Notes under the pieces: generated by a model
What the model saw: only the letters and a program-made list of their open reading frames with translations
Databases searched by the model: none
What the model was told of the DNA's origin: nothing
Assembly (NCBI RefSeq): GCF_022693705.1
Contig: NZ_CP094288.1
Location: 325,185-389,184 of the forward strand
Direction: 5' to 3'
DNA length: 64,000 nucleotides
DNA from: Infirmifilum sp. NZ
GTDB lineage: Archaea > Thermoproteota > Thermoprotei > Thermofilales > Thermofilaceae
Made by a program: the position numbers and the translations under genes
Part shown: in pieces, positions 35,089-44,220 of the stretch
How the letters are laid out: each line of letters begins with the position of its first letter
Numbering within the stretch: position 1 is the stretch's first letter

Positions 35089-36692
35089 TGGCCCCGATGC
35101 CCGGCGGCAACATCCTGATTGACGCCTACAGAGCCGTGGAAAGTAAGGTGAGCAGGGAGGGGGACGTTAGGCGCCCGCTGCTCGAGCAGTTCTTCGAGCA
35201 CGCGGGCGAGGTGCTCGAGGGGGGCCGCAGTTTCCTAGCCGTTGTGAACGCGCCCACGGGTTACGGGAAGACCACGCTGAGCCTCGCCTCAGCCCTCGCG
35301 GCGGCCACGCGCGCCAGGTACTTCTCAAAGGTCGTGCACGTCCTGCCCTTGAGGTCCATCGTGGAGGACGTTGCCGGTAAGGCCGCCAGGGTTCTGGGCG
35401 GGGAGGCCGTCGGCGTTAAGATGATGGGTGTGAGCTGGGAGGTCTTCCACGCCTTCCCCCTCAACGTGACGACTGTGGATACATTCACCTTCGACCTCCT
35501 GAGGCTGAACACGAAGAAGCTGCAGCGGGTGAGGATGGGGGAGGAGTTCGGGTACGACTTCCTCACCCAGGCCAGCCTCTTGAACTCGCTGGTGGTGCTG
35601 GACGAGGCCCACTACGCGCTCGAGGAGGAGTACATGAGGGACGCGTTCTACATGGTCCTCGACTTCCTCCTCCGCGTGGGCGTCCCGGTGGTGGTGATGA
35701 CCGCCACGCTCTCCAAAGGCTACGAGGAGCTCCTCCGCAAGCTTGCACGGGAAAGCGAGGTAGAGTTCCTCAAGTGTGAGCCGCTGACTGGAGACCCATT
35801 CGTGGAGAGCGAGAGCGGGAAGTCGATCCGCCTGGGCTTCGCCCCCACCGCCGAGGCCCTCGAGAAGGCCCTCGGCTACAGGAGAGTCCTGGTCGTGGCG
35901 AACAACCCCGCGAGGGCTACGTGCATCTACGAGAGGCTTCGCGGCTCGCGGAGGAACGTGCTGCTACTCCACGGGCGGATGAAGCCCTTCCACAAGAGGG
36001 AGGTTTTGGAGGGGGTTCGCGAGCTTGAGGAGCTGGGCGAGCCGCTCGTTCTCGTGGCTACGCAGGTCGTCGAGGCCGGGGTCGACGCTAGCTTCGACGT
36101 CTTGGTCACGGACCCAGCGCCGGCGTACAGCCTGATACAGAGGATGGGGAGGGTCGCCAGGAGGCCTGGTGATCGCGAGGGAGCAGTGCTCGTGGCCGAA
36201 GACGGCCCCTACTCGCCGTACGAGGAGGTGAAGGTCTCCAAGACGCTACGCTGGCTGAGGGAGAGGGGCGGGGGGTTCAAGCCCAGAGTCCCCTCGACCT
36301 ACGCGGAGCTTCTAGCGGAGGTTCACGGGAAGCGCGCGACCGAGGTGCTTCCGAGCGCATTCAGGCTGAGCCAAGTCATGGCCAAGCTGTACGATCCCAT
36401 GAGTAGGAGCCTTGAGGTGCTGGAAGCCATTGAGAAGCTTATGAAGCGGGAGCCTTTCCTCAGGGAGTTCAGCCTCCCCGTAGACGTTGACGGTGAAGTG
36501 ATCCTCCTGCGCCCCATAGAGGCTTACAGGATGTACCAGCGCGGCCTCCTGGAGGTCGAGGGCGCCACGGGAAGCGTCGACCCTGGCTACTTCTACAGCC
36601 TAGCGAAGCGCATGGCCTTAGGGGGTAGCGTCGAGATCCGCTTCACCGGTACCTACGACCCCGGGAGGGGTCTAGCCGAGTGCACCGAGTAG
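35088..36692 (+). CDS. cas3: Cas3' DExH helicase (type I-A)
   Basis: This 534-residue SF2 helicase has Walker A APTGYGKTTLSLA (about 55-67), motif II DEAH, motif III VVMTATLSK, and motif VI QRMGRVARRPGDREG. It has no HD domain, which is encoded by the next gene, as in type I-A. It unwinds DNA bound by Cascade. The GTG start overlaps the cas8a stop. Confidence 0.94.
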   Translation: MAPMPGGNILIDAYRAVESKVSREGDVRRPLLEQFFEHAGEVLEGGRSFLAVVNAPTGYGKTTLSLASALAAATRARYFSKVVHVLPLRSIVEDVAGKAARVLGGEAVGVKMMGVSWEVFHAFPLNVTTVDTFTFDLLRLNTKKLQRVRMGEEFGYDFLTQASLLNSLVVLDEAHYALEEEYMRDAFYMVLDFLLRVGVPVVVMTATLSKGYEELLRKLARESEVEFLKCEPLTGDPFVESESGKSIRLGFAPTAEALEKALGYRRVLVVANNPARATCIYERLRGSRRNVLLLHGRMKPFHKREVLEGVRELEELGEPLVLVATQVVEAGVDASFDVLVTDPAPAYSLIQRMGRVARRPGDREGAVLVAEDGPYSPYEEVKVSKTLRWLRERGGGFKPRVPSTYAELLAEVHGKRATEVLPSAFRLSQVMAKLYDPMSRSLEVLEAIEKLMKREPFLREFSLPVDVDGEVILLRPIEAYRMYQRGLLEVEGATGSVDPGYFYSLAKRMALGGSVEIRFTGTYDPGRGLAECTE

Positions 36693-36697
36693 GGGGT

Positions 36698-37429
36698 GTG
36701 AGAGGCTTGAGCTGCGCGGCGTTCTTCTCTGAGGGCAAAGTGGCGCAGACTATGCGCGAGCACGTTGAGCAGGGTCTCGATTACATCAGGCGGGTGTTCC
36801 TCGAGCGCGGCTACGCCGACTACGTGCACATGATAGCTCTCAGGGCTCGGCTCAGCGCGAGCGCGGAGCAGGCAGAGCAGGCTCTTCTCACCGCCTACAC
36901 CCTGCACGACGCGGGCAAGCTACTCTTGGAGTTCCAGGACGCGCGGGGAGGCTTCCAGGGGCACGAGTTCGCCTCAGCCGCCCTGATCCTAAAGTCCTGC
37001 GAATCCCTCGGGGGGCTGCAAGAGGCCGCGGCTCTCGCCGTCCTCCTTCACCACCACACGATGCCGCGCAAGCCCCGTGCTCTACTCCAGAACCGCAGCG
37101 GCCTGAGGTTCGCAGAGGAGTGCATAGCCGAGCTTGAGGAGCTCCTGGAGAGGAGGGCCGGCCTCCCCGTGCGGCTGGCGCGGGCGCTGAGCGTGCGCGA
37201 GGTAGAGGAGGTTAGGAGCCTTCTAGACCTCAAAGCGGGGGACTGGCCCAGGCTGAGGCTGGTGTTCGCCCTCCTGGAGCCGCTCATGCTGGCCGACAAC
37301 TACGCCTCCAGGTCCCGGGGCGGCGAGCCCACGCTCCTCGGCAACGAAGCCGAGAAGCTGAAGGTGGCGCTCGAGAAAATTCGACTGAGCTTCCGGGAAG
37401 GGGTGTATAGGGCAGGCGAAAGTAGGTAA
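36698..37429 (+). CDS. cas3'': Cas3'' HD nuclease (type I-A)
   Basis: This HD-family nuclease has TLHDAGKLLLEF (HD pair), GHEFASAALI and LLHHHTMPRKP, which supply the metal-binding His and Asp residues. It cuts ssDNA exposed by Cas3'. A GTG at 36698 starts 5 nt after the helicase stop; a longer frame from 36680 would overlap it by 13 bp. It is the last gene of the operon. Confidence 0.92.
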   Translation: MRGLSCAAFFSEGKVAQTMREHVEQGLDYIRRVFLERGYADYVHMIALRARLSASAEQAEQALLTAYTLHDAGKLLLEFQDARGGFQGHEFASAALILKSCESLGGLQEAAALAVLLHHHTMPRKPRALLQNRSGLRFAEECIAELEELLERRAGLPVRLARALSVREVEEVRSLLDLKAGDWPRLRLVFALLEPLMLADNYASRSRGGEPTLLGNEAEKLKVALEKIRLSFREGVYRAGESR

Positions 37430-38024
37430 TAACATATTTTTGTATTTAGTGAACAGTGGCGTTTCTTCCCGGGGACTTTCGCCGCGCTGGCCTTACGATA
37501 GGCTGGTGACCTTGAGTCCAGCTGGGGGAATAAGGGCGAGCCGCGGCCCCGCCTCAGGCCCTTCATCCCCGCTCGGGCCCACACCGCATCGGGGCTCTGC
37601 GGCCGCAAACCCTCAAAATCAAAGCGCGATGCAGGTACTTAAGCTCTTCCCCTAAGCCCTCTAGAAATCCGGTTCTCGCCTCGCTTGAGGCCTAATGCCT
37701 TCGGCGAGGCTTCGGTGCGCTTCGACCAGCCTCGTCTCCTCAAGGTAGCCCCTGGATCTAACTGCGGCGCCCCGCACGCCCCTCGAAATGGACACCTTTG
37801 AGGATTTCCCATCCCCCAGCCTTCCCCAGGCTACCGAAGAGCTCCCGTGCCGGTTGCAAGGCATCGCCTTCACGCGGCGCCAAGAGAGGTGCTGGGTGCT
37901 GCGCGGGAGTCCTTGCCCCATCCCTGAGGAGACTTCCAAGAGAGCCTGGATTCTTAGGCGCGCCTGGCTGACCCCAGCCACCTTGGGGCCATCCGCTCCA
38001 GCGGCCCGCGTATCCACGCGCCCG
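37430..38024. other. Gene-poor GC-rich stretch
   Basis: About 600 bp hold no recognisable gene. A leftward frame of 129 codons (37661-38050) is Arg/Ser-rich and matches no family I know; it overlaps the end of the membrane-protein gene. It may be a relic. No RNA gene or terminator was identified. Confidence 0.4.
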
Positions 38025-38291
38025 CTAAGGGCGCTTCGGCTCTCGGGCACCCTCCCGTTCCAGCGCCAGCAGTAGGATAGTTATGAGCACCGCTGTGATG
38101 AGGCCCGAGAGCACCGACGCGCGAAGCGGCGTTGGTTCAGTGTACTTGAAGAGGAGCGGAAGGACGCTCCCCAGCAGCACGGAGAGGGGGACCGCGATGG
38201 CGAGGTTGACCGCCAGGAGCACCGCGAGCCGCAGCAGCGCTCCCCGCACGCGCGGAGCCGCCCGGGTGCCTGGACCCAAGGCGCCCCCCAA
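38025..38291 (-). CDS. Small two-helix membrane protein, unknown
   Basis: This 88-residue protein has two hydrophobic segments, LLRLAVLLAVNLAIAVPLSVLL (about 20-41) and SVLSGLITAVLITILLLAL (about 60-78), and a basic C-terminus. A TATA-like TTATTTTATAG (about 38303-38313) lies at the right distance for a leaderless TTG or GTG start. It sits between the I-A operon and the old end of array 4. I do not recognise a family. Confidence 0.55.
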   Translation of the reverse strand: MGGALGPGTRAAPRVRGALLRLAVLLAVNLAIAVPLSVLLGSVLPLLFKYTEPTPLRASVLSGLITAVLITILLLALEREGAREPKRP

Positions 38292-38456
38292 CCAGCAGGC
38301 ACAACCCTATAAAATAAGTCTTCCGCCGAGGCTGGAGCCAGCATCAAAGGCCCAGGCACACGCAACCCCTCGATAGGAAAGCGTCCACGCTAGCCAACCG
38401 GGGGTGAAGCAGTACCTCTAACTCGCCCGGCCAGAACGCGCCCAGCCCCTCTCCGT

Positions 38457-40612
38457 CTTTCAATTGTCTCTTGACTTCTGCCGGACAAGAAGCGCTACAT
38501 CCTCGAGGCGTTCCTGGTCACGGAGCTTTCAATTGTCTCTTGACTTCTGCGAAACAAGGTTTCAACGCATAATTAAGACTATCGATACTGCAGTTACTTT
38601 CAATTGTCTCTTGACTTCTGCAAGCCTCTTCTTAGTCTCCTCGTCGAAATTCGACAACAGAACTTTCAATTGTCTCTTGACTTCTGCAAGGAAGAAGCTG
38701 AAGGAGGAAGAGGAGGTTTCGCTCACAGAGGTACCTTTCAATTGTCTCTTGACTTCTGCATTCGCGTAGAACTTCCACAGGAATGGGAAGTACCTCAGCT
38801 TTCAATTGTCTCTTGACTTCTGCGAACGATAAAGCTAGTGGGAACTGGGCGCTTGGAGTATCCCTCTTTCAATTGTCTCTTGACTTCTGCACGGGTATTG
38901 GAGAGAACCCTGCCCCGTGTGCAAGCTAGTCTTTCAATTGTCTCTTGACTTCTGCGAGGAGCTACGGTAGGGACGGGAAGAAGTACCGTAACATGCCTTT
39001 CAATTGTCTCTTGACTTCTGCATAGCCTAGACGGAGTCACACTGACCGGAGTTCCAGCGAGGGACTTTCAATTGTCTCTTGACTTCTGCCCACGCTCCCC
39101 TCGGAGGCCGAGGTCAGAATAGTGTCTGCTTTCAATTGTCTCTTGACTTCTGCGGAAGGCCCCGCAGCCTGTCTAGCATGGCAGCTTCCCGCTTTCAATT
39201 GTCTCTTGACTTCTGCGTGGTGATACATTGCTTGCCAGTCCTTTCCTCACCAGTTCACGACTTTCAATTGTCTCTTGACTTCTGCCTCGGTTTTCCTCGG
39301 CGAGGAGCTGGGGCTCGACGAGTGCGATGTCCTTTCAATTGTCTCTTGACTTCTGCTGACCGCTCATCGGGTCGTATACTACGCGCTCCTGCATCTTTCA
39401 ATTGTCTCTTGACTTCTGCGGAGACAGGTCCGGAGCCGGAAGGTTGGAGAGACAAGGTCTTTCAATTGTCTCTTGACTTCTGCTATGTTTTCGTGTTTAG
39501 AAGGGTAGATGGGAATGAGTAGCTTTCAATTGTCTCTTGACTTCTGCCTATGTCGGTGAGTTGCTTCCGCCCGTGCGCCACGTCGTACTTTCAATTGTCT
39601 CTTGACTTCTGCACAATGGGAGAGATTGTTACGGCAACAGCGGTGCCGGCTTTCAATTGTCTCTTGACTTCTGCCCAGCTTGATCCTAACAGTCCCCCAC
39701 CCAGCGTTTTTGGCGAACTTTCAATTGTCTCTTGACTTCTGCTTGTGTCCAAGCTCTCTTTCCCTCACCTGCTTTAGCGCCTGCAACTTTCAATTGTCTC
39801 TTGACTTCTGCTCTTGGCTGCCGGTTGCGCGAGCGAGGGCACCTGGATGCTCTTTCAATTGTCTCTTGACTTCTGCTAGAACCCTGTAGAGCCTACGCAA
39901 CTGCATGTCCAAGTCGAAGATGATCTTTCAATTGTCTCTTGACTTCTGCGTATGCCGCTGTGGTGGTTGCGCTGTACCATGCTGTGCCTCGCTTTCAATT
40001 GTCTCTTGACTTCTGCCTCACCGTTTTCGGGGTCTGGAAGGGTCGCGGCCTCCCTTTCCTTTCAATTGTCACTTGACTTCTGCCCTGCTTGTAGTTGGGT
40101 GGCAGGTAGGGGGACACGCCTTCCTTTCAATTGTCTCTTGACTTCTGCTGGTCGTACCATCCCGCGCTTGAGGCCGCGCCGCAGGAGCTTTCAATTGTCT
40201 CTTGACTTCTGCAGTATTGTATCAATCGTGGATAGGAACTGCTGTTCTTGCGGAGTGCTTTCAATTGTCTCTTGACTTCTGCGTACAACACGCGTGGCAG
40301 TTGAGGGGTCTGTTTGCACATTCTTTCAATTGTCTCTTGACTTCTGCGGGAGCTGTTGCCTAGGTACAACTGGACAACTGTAGGCGACTTTCAATTGTCT
40401 CTTGACTTCTGCGAGTCAACCCATACCTCGAGGACGCGCTTCGAGAGCCCTTTCAATTGTCTCTTGACTTCTGCACGTCATGAACCGCGTGATACCCGTG
40501 GTGCTCGCCTGGAAGGGTAACTTTCAATTGTCTCTTGACTTCTGCTGGTGGTATGAATCGGGTGAGAGACAGGTGCCGTATTACCCACTTTCAATTGTCT
40601 CTTGACTTCTGC
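38457..40612 (-). CRISPR. CRISPR array 4: 33 repeats, 32 spacers, read leftward
   Basis: On the plus strand the 25-nt repeat reads CTTTCAATTG...CTTCTGC, so in transcription direction it begins GCAGAAGTC and ends AATTGAAAG. All 33 copies have the GCA form; the copy at 40059 has an A for T (GTCACTTG). The leader is on the right. Spacers 2-5 from the leader (40283-40520) duplicate spacers 17-20 of array 3 in the same order. Confidence 0.97.
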
Positions 40613-40847
40613 CGTTAAACGGTGTGGGAGGGGGTATTTAAGTGTTCCTTTTCGACCTGCTCCCTGCTCCCTTGCGAACACGCGTTTTACAGCATGCCTC
40701 TTCCCGTGGTTGTGACTTCGAACCCTCCCTCTATTTTAAAAGTTCGCAATATTAATGAAATTTGAAATATAAAATAACTGGGTTATGTTCCAGCCTAACC
40801 CTCCCAGAGAAAACCTTAAATATAGCTAATCTTTTCACTGCTGAAAA
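40613..40847 (-). promoter_or_regulatory. CRISPR leader 4
   Basis: This 235-bp leader has the same blocks as the other three: CGTTAA at the repeat, TATA-like TATTTAAG at 40635-40642, AACACGCGTTTT, CCCTCCCTCTATTTTAAAAG and the distal palindrome TTTTCA-N4-TGAAAA (40832-40847). It differs most in the central block (TTTGAAATATAAAATAAC instead of TTGATTAATAAGATAAC). Confidence 0.9.
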
Positions 40848-41480
40848 TAACGTTTAAAGGGGCTCTCAACATACTTTAGGTGATTTTAGCGCGCCGGCTA
40901 TGGCGTCGAGGAGCTCGCTGGGCTACCATCCCGTGCGAGAACAAGGAGTCACTAGAAGCGTTTTTCTCGAACCCGTGGAAGCCTCGGATAAAGCAGTGGG
41001 CTCGCCGAGTCAATACTCTTCCACAGCCTAGGCACGCTTAAGTCTAAGCGTCCCTTTTTAGAGCACTTCCTCTGATGGAGGCCAGTGCGCTGTTCGCAAC
41101 GGCGCCCGGGGCGACTTCTAGACGGGTTGGGGGCTCGTCTGCCGATAAGCTGGTCCGGTTCAGGGCTCAGGAGCCCGGGGTAGGCTAACGAGTGGGAGCA
41201 TGGGGATCTGAGGAGAGGCTTTCCGCTCGTGTGGTTTAGGGATACGTTCCCCTGCCCGGTGCTTTTCTGCTTGAAGGGGGCTCTAAGCGCAGAGTCTGCC
41301 GCTGAGGAGAGGTTCAAGGTAATGGACGGTAGGGTCTACCTTGAGGGCTAGCTTCCGCAACGTGCTCCAATGTATATGGATTAGGAGAGGGGAGTTGCGC
41401 ATCTAGACGTTTTAATGCCACTCCTGCCCTCAGCGTAAACTTTTATTCGAGCCAAGCTCCCTAAAAGTAGATGAATCGAT
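40848..41480. other. Non-coding stretch with possible decayed gene
   Basis: About 630 bp have no intact frame. Plus-strand fragments such as KESLEAFFSNPWKPRIKQW (frame at about 40945-41005) and FKVMDGRVYLEG ending at a stop at 41348-41350 look protein-like but sit in different frames, so this may be a broken gene. The family is not recognised. A TATA-like element probably precedes the Mrr-like gene. Confidence 0.3.
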
Positions 41481-42707
41481 GTGAAAACGAAAAGGGCTAG
41501 CGGTAGGAAGGCCAAGAGCTCGTCTAAAAAGAGTCTGGAGCGATACAGGAAGGGTCACCTGTTCGAGGAGACCGTGGAGAAGTACTTCCAAGGGTTGGGG
41601 TACAGCATTAGGAGGAACGTCGTGAGGACAGGTTTCTCGGGTGCCAGGCACGAGATAGACGTGCTGATCGTCAAGGGCGACGTTGTGGGAGTGGTTGAGG
41701 CTAAGAACTACGGGAAGCCTATCCCGAAGGAGTGGATCATCAAGGCGCACCACGTCGCAAGGGACGTCGGCGCCTCTGAGGTCTACGTTGTCTCGGCGAA
41801 GGGCTTCACGGAGGACGCCGTGAAGACGGCGGAGATCCTGGGTGTAAAGCTCCTGGACCTCGACAAGATGGCTCAGGAGATAAGAGCGGTTAGGGCCGAG
41901 GAGGTTCTTGAGAAGCTACACCTCGATCCCGCCTACGGGGCCCGCGAGGCCATCATGCTGGCAGAGAGGTTCGCCGTGAAGAAGCTGTTCGCCAAAGTGG
42001 AGGAGCCCGTGGAGGCTACCCTCGTTTACACCCCCCTCTACCGCATCGATGGAATCCACACTTATGAGGAGGAGGAAGGCGTGCTCGTCAGGAAGAGGGT
42101 GACCAGGCACCGCGAGGTGGGCTTCTACGTCAGCGCGGTGAACGGTGGGCTGGTGTTCTACGGGAGAGGCTCCATAGAGGCGGTGAGCGTGAAGCCCCTG
42201 TCGGACGACGAGCTCGAGCTGCTCAGAGTTCTCGGCCGGTACGAGAGCGCAGCCGCCGAGGACCTCATCCAGGAAACCGGGTGGAGCAGGAGCAAGCTGG
42301 CACGCGTGCTGAGTAAACTCGACGAGAAAGGGCTCCTCCTCGTGAGGGAAATAGCCTATGACGGCACGTGGGCGAGCGAGGGGAGTAGAGGCAGGAGGAC
42401 GGTGAGGGTCTACAGCTCCCCGTTCCCGACGATCGAGGAGCTCGAGGAAGCCGGCTCCAGTCTGGTAGAGCCTGAAGCAGCAAAGAAAGGCCCACCGCGG
42501 GGCCGCTCCTCAGAGCCAAGAATCGACCTAGACCACCTCAGACGCGTGGTCGAGGAGCTCTACGATCTGGAGGTGAGAGCAGTCAGCTTGCTTTACGTGC
42601 CGACCTACAGGGTCAAGATGGAGAAGAAGGATGGGTCGTACCGCTTCATTCACCTAGCTGGGTGGCTGGAGCAACCCACTTTAGCCGACGCGCTAGTGAG
42701 CGTGTAG
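41481..42707 (+). CDS. Mrr-like PD-(D/E)XK endonuclease with winged helix
   Basis: The protein has 408 residues. After a Lys-rich start, GHLFEETVEKYFQGLGYSI leads into the Mrr-cat core: HEIDVLI (D60), VVEAKNYGKP (E73, K75) and the helix/strand HHVARDVGASEVYVVSAKGF. Residues about 235-290 form a winged helix (ESAAAEDLIQETGWSRSKLARVLSKLDEKG). The C-terminal ~100 residues are unassigned. It lies just outside leader 4. It could be a type IV-like restriction enzyme or a repair nuclease; no methylase is nearby. Confidence 0.85.
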   Translation: MKTKRASGRKAKSSSKKSLERYRKGHLFEETVEKYFQGLGYSIRRNVVRTGFSGARHEIDVLIVKGDVVGVVEAKNYGKPIPKEWIIKAHHVARDVGASEVYVVSAKGFTEDAVKTAEILGVKLLDLDKMAQEIRAVRAEEVLEKLHLDPAYGAREAIMLAERFAVKKLFAKVEEPVEATLVYTPLYRIDGIHTYEEEEGVLVRKRVTRHREVGFYVSAVNGGLVFYGRGSIEAVSVKPLSDDELELLRVLGRYESAAAEDLIQETGWSRSKLARVLSKLDEKGLLLVREIAYDGTWASEGSRGRRTVRVYSSPFPTIEELEEAGSSLVEPEAAKKGPPRGRSSEPRIDLDHLRRVVEELYDLEVRAVSLLYVPTYRVKMEKKDGSYRFIHLAGWLEQPTLADALVSV

Positions 42708-42835
42708 GCGGTGCGCCGCGGGCGCGGGCGAGCACCTTCGGTGGCGTCAGCGGCGTGTAGGCTGGGCTGTGGCGCTCGTTGAGGTGGCAGGCAGCGCGGG
42801 GAAAAATGCCTTAAGCGAATGGGCCCTGGGAAGGT

Positions 42836-43861
42836 CTACGCTGACTCCTCTATAATCTTCTTGACTGTGAAGTAGCCTTTCGCGAAGATCCTGGCGTACT
42901 CCTCGAAGACGCGCTCCGGGACTTGGATCCTGAAGTCCCCGCCACCCTCCAAGTGGGCTTTTGTGAGAAGGTCGGCAGACCGCCTAACCTCCCTCAGGGC
43001 GGCCTCGTAGCAACTGCCCTCATTGTCGGTACTCATGCACGCCGCGTGCGCATTCCTAGCTATAGAGGAGTTCGCGTTCAATCCTACCTTTAGGAGACGT
43101 TCGCTGATCATCTGTTGGCTTAGCGGCGTGAGGAGCGCGTAGAAGAAGAGGTGGGAGAGCCTTGCCGCGAGGAGGGAGACGTAGTACATGGCGTCTCCGC
43201 GGATCTTTTCCAGCTTGAAGGGCCTCGCATCTTCATCTCTCTCAACGTACCAGAGGCTGGGAATTCTTATCCTGTCGATTTTCTTGAGCTTGCTCCTGGT
43301 AATTTCCTCGACGCGCCTAGCAACGTCCGTGCTTCTCTCGAGCTCCAGCTCCTTGCTTGCCACGAGCTGAGCCCACCCGTCGAAGGCCTCGTGGAAGACC
43401 ACCCGGTCGAAGACCTCGCCTCCGAACTTCTCTAGCAGGTAGCGCTCGTCAGCGTACCTCGCCGTCAGCTCAGAGAGGCTGAAGTGGTAAACCAGGTCGG
43501 CCACCGCGCCGTGCATCATGCCGAGCCTGGCCTCCTCGTAGGGGTAGCCGGTGACCTTCAGGGCAGCGGCCCTCGGCCCGAGAACGTCCAGGAAGTGGTG
43601 GACGAGGAACGCGTCGACCCACAGCTGCCCGCGGCCCAGGATACTCCTTACGACGTGCTCCGCCTCCCAGCGCTTCTTCGACTTCTCTTGCGCTTCCTCT
43701 AGCCTGAAGTATAGCTCGAAGAGGGAGGGTTCCTCGGGCATGTACCTGCCGGCGTCGTGCACAGGCCCGGCGTCGATAAGCCGGTTCACCTCCCGCGTGA
43801 TCTCCACGGGTATCGAGAAAACGTCCCTTGCAACGGCCTCGTGCACGTACCACGGGGGCAT
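42836..43861 (-). CDS. Unknown His-rich protein, possible metal-dependent hydrolase
   Basis: The protein has 341 residues from an ATG at 43861 (MPPWYVHEAVARDVF); an in-frame TTG at 43885 lies too close to the TATA-like TTTTTTATAAG (about 43890) to be used. His and Asp residues occur in VHEA, GPVHDAGRYM, FLVHHFLDVLG and MMHGAVADLVYHF, a pattern like helical zinc-hydrolase or HD-like folds, with VFHEAFDGW after. Archaeal relatives starting MP-W-VH are known to me only as uncharacterised. Monocistronic. Confidence 0.7.
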   Translation of the reverse strand: MPPWYVHEAVARDVFSIPVEITREVNRLIDAGPVHDAGRYMPEEPSLFELYFRLEEAQEKSKKRWEAEHVVRSILGRGQLWVDAFLVHHFLDVLGPRAAALKVTGYPYEEARLGMMHGAVADLVYHFSLSELTARYADERYLLEKFGGEVFDRVVFHEAFDGWAQLVASKELELERSTDVARRVEEITRSKLKKIDRIRIPSLWYVERDEDARPFKLEKIRGDAMYYVSLLAARLSHLFFYALLTPLSQQMISERLLKVGLNANSSIARNAHAACMSTDNEGSCYEAALREVRRSADLLTKAHLEGGGDFRIQVPERVFEEYARIFAKGYFTVKKIIEESA

Positions 43862-44220
43862 AGCGCTCAATTGGATAGCTCGCAACTCTTATAAAAAACA
43901 TAATCCTGATTGAGCCCAACCTCTATGATAGAGGGTGGCTGAAACTGATAGGGTTACTTGTTACTTTTTAAGCATGGAGACCTGTTTAGCACGTTAACCT
44001 TGCTTGCTAGAGGGCAAGCTATAGGTGTTTTGTTTCTGAAGCGTCAGGAGCAAGGGGGCGTCGGTGCTGGGGCGTGTTGTTGGCTCGCCGAGGGACTGGT
44101 GGCTAGCCGAGAGGCGGGGGCTGGGCTGGTGTACTGGTTGTGGTCTCGATATGTCGAAATCAGTTTAATATCCATGTGGGATACGCTGGTTTTTTATGGC
44201 TTGGGGGTTGTTTCTGCGTG
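43862..44220. other. Divergent intergenic region
   Basis: It holds the promoter of the leftward gene (TATA-like near 43890) and, at its right end, GGTTTTTTATGG (44188-44199), the likely TATA box of the GAPN gene about 25 nt before its GTG. Nothing else was recognised in the middle 250 bp. Confidence 0.5.

Noticed and set aside
37661-38050. 129-codon leftward frame considered as a TnpB/IS605 remnant
   Set aside because: No RuvC or zinc-finger motif could be found; the likeness was too vague to support.
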